Source of the DNA: Candidatus Aalborgicola danicus
GTDB lineage: Bacteria > Pseudomonadota > Gammaproteobacteria > Burkholderiales > Burkholderiaceae_C
NCBI GenBank assembly: GCA_016703945.1
Contig: JADJBC010000060.1
Span: 62,001 to 126,000, forward strand
Length of the DNA: 64,000 nt
Reading direction: 5' to 3'
This document shows positions 1 to 7,807 of this stretch, one piece after another (position 1 is the first letter of the stretch; the number at the start of each line of letters is the position of its first letter). The position numbers and the translations under genes were made by a program. Below the pieces are notes generated by a model. That model saw only the letters and a list, made by a program, of their open reading frames with translations, was not told the DNA's origin and made no database searches.

Positions 1-2
1 CA

Positions 3-404
3 TTCGCGGTGGCGTCGGCCATTTACTTTGCGTTGCCGGAAAAGGGGCGGTGGCGACACAGTTGGCTGTTTGTGCTGGCCGCCGGGGCCGGGCTGTCGCG
101 AATTGCCGTCGGAGCCCATTGGCCCGGTGACGTGGCAGTCGGTGCCAGCCTGGGGCTGTTGGCGGGCATGCTGGGCGCGCGCCTGATGGCACGCATGGAC
201 GCCAAACATCTGCAGCCCACGGCCTGGAGCCTGCGCCTGGTGGCCTTGTCAATGGTGGCGACGGTCTACACCCTGCTGACCGAAACTCTGGATTTCGATG
301 AAAACCTGCCGCTGCAGTACCTGCTGGCGGTGGTGGCGACGGGCTCGTTGTTTGTGTTTTTCCGGCAAAGTTTTATGGTTAAAAGTACCGGTGAGCCCTC
401 GTAA
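3..404 (+). CDS. PAP2-family membrane phosphatase, C-terminal part (5' end outside window)
   Basis: The gene enters from the left edge in an open frame. The signature Ser-Arg-x3-Gly-Ala-His-x3-Asp lies at nt 96-131 and matches the last PAP2 (type 2 phosphatidic acid phosphatase) motif with its catalytic histidine and aspartate. The first visible residues (Phe-Ala-Val-Ala-Ser-Ala) fit the stretch just after the Pro-Ser-Gly-His motif. Two further hydrophobic segments follow. Such enzymes dephosphorylate lipid phosphates, for example undecaprenyl pyrophosphate, at the membrane; the substrate here is unknown. The stop codon falls inside a dispersed repeat copy, so the last few residues may be repeat-derived. 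Confidence 0.85.
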   Translation, partial: FAVASAIYFALPEKGRWRHSWLFVLAAGAGLSRIAVGAHWPGDVAVGASLGLLAGMLGARLMARMDAKHLQPTAWSLRLVALSMVATVYTLLTETLDFDENLPLQYLLAVVATGSLFVFFRQSFMVKSTGEPS

Positions 405-436
405 ATACTGCGTAATCAGCTATCAAAACAGTAGCG
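391..436 (+). repeat. TAGTAGC repeat, copy 1 (supplies the PAP2 stop)
   Basis: A degenerate copy reads GAGCCCTCGTAAATACTGCG and then GCTATCAAAACAGTAGC. It matches the layout of the other nine copies. The TAA stop of the PAP2 gene is the TAA of this element. Confidence 0.65.
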
Positions 437-648
437 TTTGTGTGGGCTGCATCAGCTTGGACGTGCACCTGACGCTGGTGTTTCGACATAACGTGAGTGG
501 ACCACGGTTGTAGCCGCCCGGCACCGATGGAGATGCGGTTACCTTTCAAATCCATCCAACAATGTTCGCTATCGTACATATCGCGCCTGTGCGCCAGGCA
601 TAGACTTTGGCATGCAATCCCGCCGGTTCACTTTACAAGGAAGCCACC

Positions 649-855
649 ATGACGAACTCACAAAACCCACGTGACAAACAAGCGCCGCATACCGGCAAGG
701 TCGAAAACGACACCAACAAGCTCGGTGAACAAGAGCCCACGCAGTTGAATCAGGGGCAGCGCACGCCAGAGAGCCGCAGTGACCGCGAGGCGCATGTGGG
801 TGGCAGCAATCAGTCGCAGTCGCGACGCGGATCAGTGGGCTCCCCCAAGCGTTAA
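649..855 (+). CDS. Small hydrophilic protein of unknown function
   Basis: This frame encodes 68 residues rich in Asn, Gln, Ser, Arg, Glu and Lys, with no hydrophobic segment, so it is probably cytoplasmic and disordered. The ATG at 649 is preferred to one at 607 because an AAGGA ribosome-binding site lies seven bases ahead of it. The composition recalls small stress-related hydrophilic proteins, but no family is recognised. It is followed by the DUF3616 gene on the same strand. Confidence 0.55.
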   Translation: MTNSQNPRDKQAPHTGKVENDTNKLGEQEPTQLNQGQRTPESRSDREAHVGGSNQSQSRRGSVGSPKR

Positions 856-874
856 TTCTCGGGAATCCAACACT

Positions 875-1964
875 ATGCCAAATGCGCGAGCCGCCAATGC
901 TGTACGCCTGGAGTTCGCTCCTGGCGCGCTGGTCCACGCCAATCTTTCAGGCGCTGCCTTTTCGGGCGATTGGTTATGGGTGGTTGGCGACGAAGCCTGC
1001 GGTGTGGACCGCCTGCGCCGCCTCGACCCGGTGGGAAGTGAGACCTTTCGCTTTGGGGAGGGGTGCGACTTCCCGCTGAAGGACTTGCTGGACCTGCCCG
1101 GCGCAGCCGACGAGGAAGCCGACCTGGAAGGTTTGGCCGTGACCGACGGTTGGTTGTGGGTGGTGGGTTCGCACGGACTCAAGCGCAAAAACGCCAAGGA
1201 AGGTCGAGACCACGCGGAGAACGCGAAACGGCTGTCCAAAACCAGTCTGGACGGTAATCGCCGCCTGCTCGCCTGCTTGCCCATTGAAACGGATGCCGGC
1301 GGTCAGCCCTGCCTGGTACGCGAGGCCAAGGATGGCCGGCGAGCCCTGCGGCTCAAAGGCGACGCGATGTCCAACGAGCTCACCCGCGCGCTGGCTGACG
1401 ACCCACACTTCGGGCCCTACATGGCAATTCCGGGGAAGGACAACGGCCTGGATATCGAAGGCCCTGGCGGTGGATGGGAGCCGGCTGCTGCTGGGCCTGC
1501 GCGGCCCGGTGTTGCGAGGCTGGTCGGCGCTGGTTGAAATCGCGGTGGAAACCCGCGGCGATCAGTTGCGGCTGGTACCGCTGGAAGAAGACGGCCCACT
1601 GATGCGCAAGCACTTCCTGCAACTGGAGGGTCTGGGCGTGCGCGATCTGCACTTTTCTGGCGACGACCTGTACATTCTGGCCGGACCGACGATGGTGCTT
1701 GATGGCGACATTCGCATCTTCAAGTGGGCGGGTGCCAAACCCTTGCTGGCCACCAACCGCGAGGTGGCGCGTTTTGAGGCAACGCTTACCGAATCGGTCT
1801 CTTTACCACATGGTCGTGGCATCAACCGCGCGGAGGCCCTTTGCAACTTGCCGCCTGGGCTGGTGCCAGGCAAGCCGAGCTGGCTCGTGTTGTACGACGC
1901 GCCGGGGGCTGATCGCAAGGACGGTGAATACACGGTGTTCGGGGACTTGTTGCGTCACGATTAG
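875..1964 (+). pseudogene. DUF3616 family protein, frameshifted
   Basis: Two overlapping reading frames together make one DUF3616 protein of about 362 residues. The first runs from ATG 875 through an Asp-Ile-Glu-Gly motif. The second continues with Leu-Ala-Val-Asp-Gly and ends at 1964. The switch is in a CCC run at 1462-1464, where one C fewer would restore an unbroken Glu-Gly-Leu-Ala-Val-Asp-Gly. The family consists of uncharacterised beta-propeller-like proteins. No signal peptide is seen. Whether the shift is real or a sequence error cannot be settled from sequence alone. Confidence 0.75.
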
Positions 1965-1967
1965 AAC

Positions 1968-2024
1968 GTGCTGACCAAAACCTTGGACTTTGACGAAAAC
2001 CAAGCGCTGCAAGACCTGATGTGA
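1968..2024 (+). pseudogene. Remnant resembling the C-terminal part of the PAP2 gene
   Basis: This stretch translates as Val-Leu-Thr-Lys-Thr-Leu-Asp-Phe-Asp-Glu-Asn and ends Leu-Gln-Asp-Leu-Met-stop. It mirrors nt 272-325 of the PAP2 gene, which reads Leu-Leu-Thr-Glu-Thr-Leu-Asp-Phe-Asp-Glu-Asn and later Leu-Gln-Tyr-Leu. It has no start of its own and directly follows the DUF3616 stop. It is best read as the surviving end of a duplicated or recombined PAP2 paralogue. Confidence 0.6.
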
Positions 2025-2025
2025 T

Positions 2026-2901
2026 CTAAAACTGCTCCAGCCGCTCATATTCCGACATGACCTGCGCACCCAACAGCAGCAGTGCAGCAATTATTTCCAT
2101 GCAAAACAAGGCCACCACTGCCGTCGTAAAGGAGCCGTAGACCACGCTGGCCTTGGACAAGGTGGTGAAGTACCAAACCAGCGCATGGCGAATCACCTCC
2201 CAGGCACCGGCGACAAAAAATCCACCAATAACGGCATGGCGCCACTGGATACGCCCGACGGGCAAAACCCAGTAGAGAGTTGCCACAATCAGCACTTCGG
2301 CAGTAAAGCCCAGCACATAGAAAAACAGGCCAGACAGCCCCACCAGCGACCAATCGCGGCCCAGAAAATGCAGACTCTCATGGGCCATGGCCTGCAGCAC
2401 GATGGAGGCCAAGGTCATACACAGCAGTGCGACCCCCAGCATCAAGACAAAGCAATAGGGCAGCACGGCAGACACCAACGCGTGGCGCTTGTCGACCGTG
2501 CCCCGGTGCGGGAAGATCAGGGCAATAGCCTTCTCCAGAATCCCGAAGGCCAGAGAGCTGAAGAACAGCATCGTCAACAGCAGCACCGCACCGATGGCGA
2601 TGCCATTGTCCAGAAAGTCGTTCAGATCACCCAGCACAGCCTGGGACTGGCTGGGCACCAGCCACTCCAGATAACGCCCCAAGGCAATCAACAAATCGGC
2701 CTTGTCCACCAGGTGAGTCAGCGCAATGATGGACAGAATCAGCAAGGGCACCATGGACAACAACGCGTAGTACGCAATCGCCCCGGCCAACATCATCCCC
2801 TGGTTCTTGTTGAACCCCCGCAGCGTCTGCAACGCGAACGCAAGTGGGTGCGCCAAGAGGTGTTGGGTCGGTTTGCTGATCCCTATGCGGGTGAGTTTCA
2901 T
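2026..2901 (-). CDS. YihY/virulence factor BrkB family membrane protein
   Basis: This is a 291-residue polytopic protein with about six hydrophobic segments. It shows the family pattern: an early Gly-Ala-Ile-Ala-Tyr-Tyr-Ala-Leu-Leu-Ser stretch at about residue 40, an Ala-Phe-Gly-Ile-Leu-Glu-Lys region mid-protein, and a late Tyr-Gly-Ser-Phe segment. The YihY/BrkB family was once mislabelled RNase BN; its transport or envelope function is not established. Length is normal. The start is the ATG whose complement ends at 2901. It lies tail-to-tail with the PAP2 remnant. Confidence 0.88.
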   Translation of the reverse strand: MKLTRIGISKPTQHLLAHPLAFALQTLRGFNKNQGMMLAGAIAYYALLSMVPLLILSIIALTHLVDKADLLIALGRYLEWLVPSQSQAVLGDLNDFLDNGIAIGAVLLLTMLFFSSLAFGILEKAIALIFPHRGTVDKRHALVSAVLPYCFVLMLGVALLCMTLASIVLQAMAHESLHFLGRDWSLVGLSGLFFYVLGFTAEVLIVATLYWVLPVGRIQWRHAVIGGFFVAGAWEVIRHALVWYFTTLSKASVVYGSFTTAVVALFCMEIIAALLLLGAQVMSEYERLEQF

Positions 2902-3542
2902 TGAGGTTCGGCTTTGGGTAGCGGTGTGGATTTGATTCTATGTGTGGGCTGAGGCGGGAAGAGTCGGGGCGGTGGCATTGGCATTGGCATTGGTTGCTGT
3001 GCCATCGCAGTTCGGCAATCAGGAGGGTGATGGGAAAGTTGGCTATTGGACAGCTCCGCCCCGTGCCGGTCCAGGAATTTCTCCATTACCGACGGTCCAT
3101 TTTGAGTACCGGTTTCAGGGAAATGTGGCTACCTGCAAAAGACGCGTAGCGGTAGTAGCCTATTGCGATCTGGCTACTCCTAACCGGTCACTGGCGACCG
3201 GGGATCGACGGACCGCTATGTGGCGAGCACTTCGTCAAACCGTGCACCCACTGTGAACGTGCCTGAAACTGCTGCCGAAATAGTGGGCCCAATGTCCCAC
3301 TACGGCGATGGTGATTCTCGCGATCCATTTTGCCGATGGCTTGCAAAGGTTCAGGGTTGGTGATGCTTCAATAACACTACGTCAGCTGCCCCACTCGGCA
3401 TTCGGGTGAACAGGCGACGGTGGGACTGTTCACTTGCCCATCAATTTTGGCGACACCTGGTCGGTTTGCGCAGGAAACCGCATCGACCCGTTAGCCGCCG
3501 CTACCCGCCCTGGAGGCGGGCAAGGCGCGGCAGGAAAACCAA
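2902..3542. other. Non-coding stretch without a recognisable gene
   Basis: About 640 bases lie between two genes. Only short unconvincing frames are present. A small tandem of GGCATT units occurs at 2974-2993. No terminator with a T run, tRNA or repeat-family copy was recognised. Confidence 0.5.
2974..2993. repeat. GGCATT microsatellite
   Basis: Three perfect GGCATT units and a partial fourth stand in tandem in the intergenic region upstream of the YihY-family gene. Confidence 0.7.
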
Positions 3543-4454
3543 TCAGGCTGCTTTGCCAGTGGCCTTGGCTTTGCTGGCCACACGACGCGCCACGTTCGAG
3601 GTCTCGGTGGCAGTGTCGGCCACGGCACTGACCACCTGGTCGCCGGCGGACTTGATCGTGCGCGCAGCGCGGCGTGCAGCGTTGGAGGTCGCGTTAGCGG
3701 TGTCAGCGGCAGCCTTGATTGCTTGCTCGCCGGCAGACTTGATCTTGCTTGCAGCGCGGCGTGCAGCGTTCGAGGTCTCGTTAGCGGTTTCAGCGGCAGC
3801 GTTGATTGCCTGCTCACCGGTGGTCTGGATTTTGCGCGCAGCACGGCGTGCAGCGTTGGATGTCTCGTTAGCCGCCTCTTCAACGATAGCGCTGACTTTT
3901 CGCGTCGCCGCCTTGGTCACGCGTTTGCGATTGGCAGTGGCTTCACTGGTGGCGGCCTTCAGCTTGATTGTGGCCAGTGCCTTGGCGGGCATATCTTTGC
4001 CGGATACGCGCCTGACCAGTTCGCTGCTGCCTTCTTCGATGCGCTCGGCCATCTTGTTCACCAGTTCTGCGGCTGGCACTGCGGCGCGGCCCAAAGTTGC
4101 CAGTGCATTCAGGTTGATGGCACGGTCGATGCGCTCGGCGTTCTCAGTCAGCAAGCTCACGCCCTTGGTGGCCAGATCGACCGCTACGCCAACGGCGTTT
4201 TCAGCCTTGTCTGTGCCCAAATGGATGCCTTTGACGTAGTAGCCTGTGACGCGCTGCTGGGAATCGATTAGGTTAGAGCGCAGGTCTTTGCGCAGCGCTG
4301 ACGCGCCACGGTTGACCGCTGCAGCAAAGCGCTGGTCGACAAAGCCGGCAACGCGCTCGCCGCCAAACCTGTAAGAATTGATCACGTTGGTGGCGGTAAT
4401 GCCGTAGGTGGCAATGACATCGGTGGCAACGGTGGAGAGATTTTTCTGTGACAT
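3543..4454 (-). CDS. Alanine-rich protein with C-terminal 29-residue tandem repeats
   Basis: This encodes 303 residues. The start at 4454 is chosen for an AAAGGAA site just upstream; an in-frame ATG 19 codons earlier lacks one. Residues 1-155 are largely helical and Ala/Val rich. Residues about 195-303 hold three full 29-residue repeats and a shorter fourth, each with an Asn-Ala-Ala-Arg-Arg-Ala-Ala core, a Lys-Ile-Lys stretch, and Gly-Glu-Gln-Ala-Ile. The basic Ala/Lys/Arg tail recalls histone-H1-like tails of PhaF-type phasins, but a phasin assignment is only a guess. There is no signal peptide. The gene stands alone. Confidence 0.7.
   Translation of the reverse strand: MSQKNLSTVATDVIATYGITATNVINSYRFGGERVAGFVDQRFAAAVNRGASALRKDLRSNLIDSQQRVTGYYVKGIHLGTDKAENAVGVAVDLATKGVSLLTENAERIDRAINLNALATLGRAAVPAAELVNKMAERIEEGSSELVRRVSGKDMPAKALATIKLKAATSEATANRKRVTKAATRKVSAIVEEAANETSNAARRAARKIQTTGEQAINAAAETANETSNAARRAASKIKSAGEQAIKAAADTANATSNAARRAARTIKSAGDQVVSAVADTATETSNVARRVASKAKATGKAA
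3546..3872 (-). repeat. 87-bp in-gene tandem repeat
   Basis: Three complete 87-base units and a partial fourth encode the 29-residue repeats of the Ala-rich protein. The units differ by point changes at Arg/Ser, Gln/Lys and Glu/Asp positions. Confidence 0.75.
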
Positions 4455-4717
4455 TTGGGGTTCCTTTGATTGCAGTGGGCCGGCCTGATGGCGTGTGATT
4501 GCAGGCCACACGCCGGTTCGTAACAGGATGGGAGCAAGTGTCTTTGCAAAGACCTAGAGGGCACACCTCAAGTTTCGGGTTTTCCCTAGACAGGGCACTC
4601 TATTGCGTTATGGCCGACGTCGCTGTGTAAGCGGCCAGCAATACGATATTGAACAGATGTCAGATCGAAGCGATAGTGTCCACTGTGAAGATCTTGCACA
4701 CTATGTCGAACAAGGGC
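4455..4717. other. Intergenic stretch
   Basis: Apart from the ribosome-binding site of the Ala-rich gene immediately upstream of 4454, nothing recognisable was found here. Confidence 0.4.
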
Positions 4718-4885
4718 GATGCCCCTGGCGCCAAAGACCAGTGGATTGAATCTTCAGAAATGAAGGGTCTGCCCTCAAGAAACCTGGTTTGTATGCAGAC
4801 ATTCGCAGGCGCGTGGCCAGCAGATGAATTTGCACAACAGGCCATTGCGCTATGGCCTTGCCGCATAAGGCCTGGAGGGAAATAG
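4718..4885 (+). pseudogene. Remnant of a DUF1016/YhcG-type PDDEXK nuclease gene
   Basis: The frame contains Glu-Met-Lys-Gly-Leu-x-Ser-Arg-Asn-Leu and then Met-Gln-Thr-Phe-Ala-Gly-Ala-Trp-Pro-Ala-Asp-Glu-Phe-Ala-Gln-Gln. This matches the conserved N-terminal segment of DUF1016 proteins (Met-Lys-Gly-Phe-Ser-x-Arg-Asn-Leu, Met-x2-Phe-Ala-x-Ala-Trp-Pro, Gln-Gln). An intact protein runs to several hundred residues; here the frame ends 10-15 residues after the motif, and the stretch before it looks shortened. I read it as the scar of a deleted nuclease gene. Confidence 0.6.
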
Positions 4886-4907
4886 GAACTGTGGGGGAAA
4901 GAAGCGA

Positions 4908-5219
4908 ATGAATCGAGGACTGAACATGCAGATGGAGATGCCCAGCCCAAGCGGGGAAGAGCTCAAAGCCGCACGCCTGAAACCCGGATTGAGCCAGGTG
5001 GAGGCCGCTGCGCTGATGGGCTATCCCGTTCAGACGGGGAGCCGGGGAGGACTTCAGTCCAGAACCTGGCAGGCGCTGGAGAGCACGGGTGATCCGCGCA
5101 ATATGCCGGGACCTGTATTTGCATTGTTCCAATTGCTCACCGGGACGCATGCTGAATTTGTTTTGGTGAAGAGCGATTCCACTCCTGCGGCAAATGCAGC
5201 CCAACTACCCACCGATTGA
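4908..5219 (+). CDS. XRE-like helix-turn-helix protein
   Basis: This encodes 103 residues. Residues about 18-40 (Glu-Leu-Lys-Ala-Ala-Arg, then Gly-Leu-Ser-Gln-Val-Glu-Ala-Ala-Ala-Leu-Met-Gly) fit the first helices of an XRE/Cro DNA-binding domain. The later Arg-Thr-Trp-Gln-Ala-Leu-Glu and Ala-Leu-Phe-Gln-Leu-Leu-Thr-Gly resemble a variant domain seen in short regulators. GGGGGAAAG precedes the ATG at 4908; ATGs at 4926 and 4932 are alternatives. It lies just after the DUF1016 remnant, so it may be a leftover of the same island. It probably binds DNA; its target is unknown. Confidence 0.6.
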   Translation: MNRGLNMQMEMPSPSGEELKAARLKPGLSQVEAAALMGYPVQTGSRGGLQSRTWQALESTGDPRNMPGPVFALFQLLTGTHAEFVLVKSDSTPAANAAQLPTD

Positions 5220-5512
5220 AGGGTACTGAAGCTTTAGGACCGCTTAAGACGCATAGCCGACGTTCAAGCTTCCAGACAGCCGACATTCATTTGCAGGGTC
5301 AAAAGCTCGGCAGCGGGGCGGTTGCAGTCGGTCGATGGCGTAGTCTAGTTTGAGTAAGAAGCAGCTTGCCAACTAAAATCTGGCAAAGTCTGGGACGGGA
5401 TTCTTAATACTGTAAGACCTATTCTTCTGCGTCAAATCGAGACTGAATGTTTTGGAAAATCGGCGATTGCGTTGTGCAATTTTGCGGTTGCCATGATTTA
5501 TTTGTACGCTGT
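5220..5512. other. AT-richer intergenic stretch
   Basis: About 290 bases lie between the XRE-like gene and the convergent lipoprotein-like gene. No gene, repeat-family copy or clear terminator was recognised. Confidence 0.4.
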
Positions 5513-6088
5513 TTACTTTGAACTAGGAATGATGAAAATTCTGCCGATGCGGTATTCGTTGCCGCCCAGTTCGATTCTGTAGTTGGGTTGGTCGGCTAGA
5601 GGTGGATAAACCATGCTGCTGATCGGTCCAAACCTTCTTTCCTCAGCGCTGATGATCCGTCTGATCATCTCTGGCGATGTCTCTGGTTGAAATTGGTGCG
5701 TCATGCGCAGATCAATTCTTATGGGCTGACCTATTCCAGCAGCCCAGTCGGCGGGACTCAGGCATGGTTTGGCAATCAAAGTTGCATCCATCCGCCGAAG
5801 TCTGTCAACCGTTGGCTGGTCCAGATTGAAGTAGCTAAACGTCATCCCAAACGGCTCCATCGCCGTTTCAATTGTTTTGCGTGCATCCGCTTCATTGGTG
5901 CTGCTCCAATTCACCGACTGGATCGCCTCGACAATGCGCTTAGCTGCCAGCACTTGCTGGGACTGTGCTGCAGCTTGTGGTAGCAGCGCCGGGGGTGGTG
6001 TTTGCGCGCAGCTTGCGGTCAGTGTTGCCATCAGCACGCACGCGGTCAGCGCTGTGCGCAATGTTGCACCAGAGGATTTGGGGGTCAT
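5513..6088 (-). CDS. Putative secreted protein or lipoprotein of unknown function
   Basis: The start at 6088 is chosen because GGAG lies nine bases upstream; the frame remains open further upstream. The 191-residue product begins with a basic, hydrophobic signal peptide ending Thr-Ala-Ser-Cys, close to but not a perfect lipobox, so a lipoprotein is possible. The rest is soluble, with no recognised motif; a Trp-containing segment is followed by a Pro-Phe-Gly-Met stretch. No operon partner is present: the next gene on this strand is about 700 bases away. Confidence 0.6.
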   Translation of the reverse strand: MTPKSSGATLRTALTACVLMATLTASCAQTPPPALLPQAAAQSQQVLAAKRIVEAIQSVNWSSTNEADARKTIETAMEPFGMTFSYFNLDQPTVDRLRRMDATLIAKPCLSPADWAAGIGQPIRIDLRMTHQFQPETSPEMIRRIISAEERRFGPISSMVYPPLADQPNYRIELGGNEYRIGRIFIIPSSK

Positions 6089-6360
6089 GCTACCAACTCC
6101 AAAAGGCTGTCGTTCTGGGATGAGAGTTTCAAGCCAAATCGGCCCACAGCGCCGCTTTACGACGAGAAAGCGATAGAGCATGAAGGTCTTATTTGAGGTC
6201 TCGCCATCTGGCTACCGGACAGGCATAGAGGAAATGACATCGGCGGCAGAAAGCTTACCGTAGTACTGACAAGCTTAAAGCCAATTGGGACAACAATCTG
6301 GATGACCGCTTCCGCCCCTGACCTGACTTCCATTGCCGATCCACCCAACACCCTACCCGC

Positions 6361-6435
6361 ATGGTATGGGCCATTGGCTCCCGTCGATTTCTGTGCCTTT
6401 GAGAGTATGAGGCGGGAGCCAATGGCCCAAACCAT
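6361..6435. repeat. Hairpin element A (23-bp stem, conserved loop)
   Basis: The arms 6361-6383 and 6413-6435 are complementary over 23 positions with one mismatch, including a perfect 17-bp run (6367-6383 with 6413-6429). The 29-base loop contains CGATTTCTGTGCC followed by TTTGAGAGTATGAGG. Nearly the same loop recurs in element B at 7674-7756, where the stem sequence is unrelated. Confidence 0.8.
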
Positions 6436-6487
6436 GCCGCCAGAAAAGTCCAAGTGCTGCGGCAAGTCGCAATTCACATCCCAATTT

Positions 6488-6536
6488 GCTACAAAAATAG
6501 TAGCTATTTGCGCCTGTTCTACGAGGGCTGCAGGCC
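6488..6536 (-). repeat. TAGTAGC repeat, copy 2
   Basis: The sequence GCTACAAAAATAGTAGC is followed by CTATTTGCGC, and GAGGGCT ends the copy. It is intergenic. Confidence 0.75.
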
Positions 6537-6777
6537 AATTGAGCACATAGACTCTTATTCGTTCTCCGTAGAGAGCGGTAAAACTCAACCCCGGCGTGCG
6601 GTCGATGTTCGTGAAGCGGGTTAGGCGGCGGCTTGCGCCCTATTGCGACCCCGCTGCGTATGAATGCCAACACACTCGCCTCGCCCGTTGATCTGTTAAA
6701 GGCTCTGCAATTCCGTCACAACATCGGTCTGCGTCCACAGCGTAGGAAACCCGCTTGAGGGCGCTGGCCCCAAGGCT

Positions 6778-7641
6778 TCAACCCGCTCGCCTACGCGCCA
6801 GTCGCAAAGCCAGCGCACTCAAGGCGTCATAAGCTGCGCCGCTCGGTGCATCCCACTGCGTCACCGCAGCTCCCTGGCGCGCAATGGCCGCCGTGTCGCC
6901 GCGAGCGGACGGGCCGGTCAGTGCGGCTTGTGGCCCCAGGGTTGTGATGTTGGCGACGGCATTGCGCAGCAAGCTTTCTCGCAAGTGCGGTATCAATTCG
7001 GCCGGCATGCCGGTCGAGCGCCACAAATCTTCAGCCGTGGCCTGCAACACCGGCAGAAAGTTGGTGGCAAACACTGCGGCGGCGTGGTACAGCAGTTTGT
7101 CGGCACTGGCAATGTCGAAGCATTGGGCCCCAATCGCGGTGAAGGCGGGGCGCAAGCCGGCACAGGTCGCCGCGTCACCCTCCAGCGCGCACGGTGTGCC
7201 GGGAAATTGCTGCAGCGCCGCCGACACGGACGCAAAACTCAGCAGGCAATGCGCGCTGGCCACCCGCCAGCCGAGATCGGCCAGTGGCGCCAGCACGCTA
7301 GCGGTCTGCGCGCCGCTGCAATGGAACACGATGGGAGCAGGTGAATCGCTGCTTGCGCCAGCTGCGGCCAGCGCGACGCCGCAATCTGCCAACAGCGCAT
7401 CCGGCACCGCTAGCATCCAGATGTCGGCCGCGCGCATGTCCGACAACGACTCCGCAGCGTGACCAGCACCGATGACGGCGCAGGCCGCTTGTGCGCTGGA
7501 CAATGACGTGGTCCGCACGTCCTGAATCGCAAAGACGCCCTGCGCGCGCCATAGGCGGGCCAGGGTTTGCCCAACTCGCCCTGCGCCCACCAGGTTCAGA
7601 GTGGGCAACCGGGTGGTGTGTGTTCCGCGATTTTGGGTCAT
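6778..7641 (-). CDS. Rossmann-like and DUF2520 domain protein (NAD(P)-binding)
   Basis: This is a 287-residue protein. A dinucleotide-binding Gly-Ala-Gly-Arg-Val-Gly loop is at residues about 19-24, followed by a beta-alpha-beta fold with Trp-Met-Leu-Ala-Val-Pro-Asp at about 75-81. The C-terminal half matches DUF2520, with a conserved Tyr-His-Ala-Ala-Ala-Val-Phe-Ala-Thr-Asn-Phe segment. The family resembles pantothenate-type and F420-dependent reductases, but its substrate is unknown. It is a single gene; the divergent-loop hairpin B lies directly upstream. Confidence 0.85.
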   Translation of the reverse strand: MTQNRGTHTTRLPTLNLVGAGRVGQTLARLWRAQGVFAIQDVRTTSLSSAQAACAVIGAGHAAESLSDMRAADIWMLAVPDALLADCGVALAAAGASSDSPAPIVFHCSGAQTASVLAPLADLGWRVASAHCLLSFASVSAALQQFPGTPCALEGDAATCAGLRPAFTAIGAQCFDIASADKLLYHAAAVFATNFLPVLQATAEDLWRSTGMPAELIPHLRESLLRNAVANITTLGPQAALTGPSARGDTAAIARQGAAVTQWDAPSGAAYDALSALALRLARRRAG

Positions 7642-7673
7642 AGGCTTTTATGTCTTGGATCTGCCAGCCATCC

Positions 7674-7756
7674 AGGCTGTGGCAGGGGGCGGGCCGGAGC
7701 CCGATTTCTGCGCATTTGGCAGTATGAGGGATCTGGAACGCCCCCTGCCGCAGCCT
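7674..7756. repeat. Hairpin element B (18-bp stem, same loop as element A)
   Basis: The arms 7674-7691 and 7739-7756 pair over 18 positions, with one position a G-T wobble. The loop contains CGATTTCTGCGC and TTTGGCAGTATGAGG, 24 of 28 bases identical to the loop of element A. The stem bases are quite different. It lies between the DUF2520 gene and srkA. Confidence 0.8.
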
Positions 7757-7807
7757 CGGCGCGCAATGTCTCCCATGCGTCGAACAACGACATGAAAGAG
7801 GAAGTCG

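Larger units (their letters stand above)
6089..6777. other. Long intergenic region with a hairpin element and one repeat copy
   Basis: Almost 700 bases without a convincing gene. It holds the hairpin at 6361-6435 and a TAGTAGC-family repeat at 6488-6536. An imperfect inverted pair CTCAACCCCG / CGGGTTAG is at 6584-6624. Short frames on both strands look spurious. Confidence 0.5.

Noticed and set aside
2185..2904. 239-residue frame antisense to the YihY gene
   Set aside because: Gln/His rich shadow of a conserved membrane protein gene.
3091..3540. Possible tRNA or structured RNA in the gap before the Ala-rich gene
   Set aside because: No cloverleaf with a TTCGA-type arm and anticodon could be drawn.
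6302..6550. 82-residue plus-strand frame
   Set aside because: It spans hairpin A and a dispersed repeat copy; the sequence is not protein-like.
6584..6624. Possible integron attC site (GTTAGGC with an imperfect inverted repeat)
   Set aside because: Only one core-like box matches; the paired R'' box and typical spacing are missing and no integrase is nearby.
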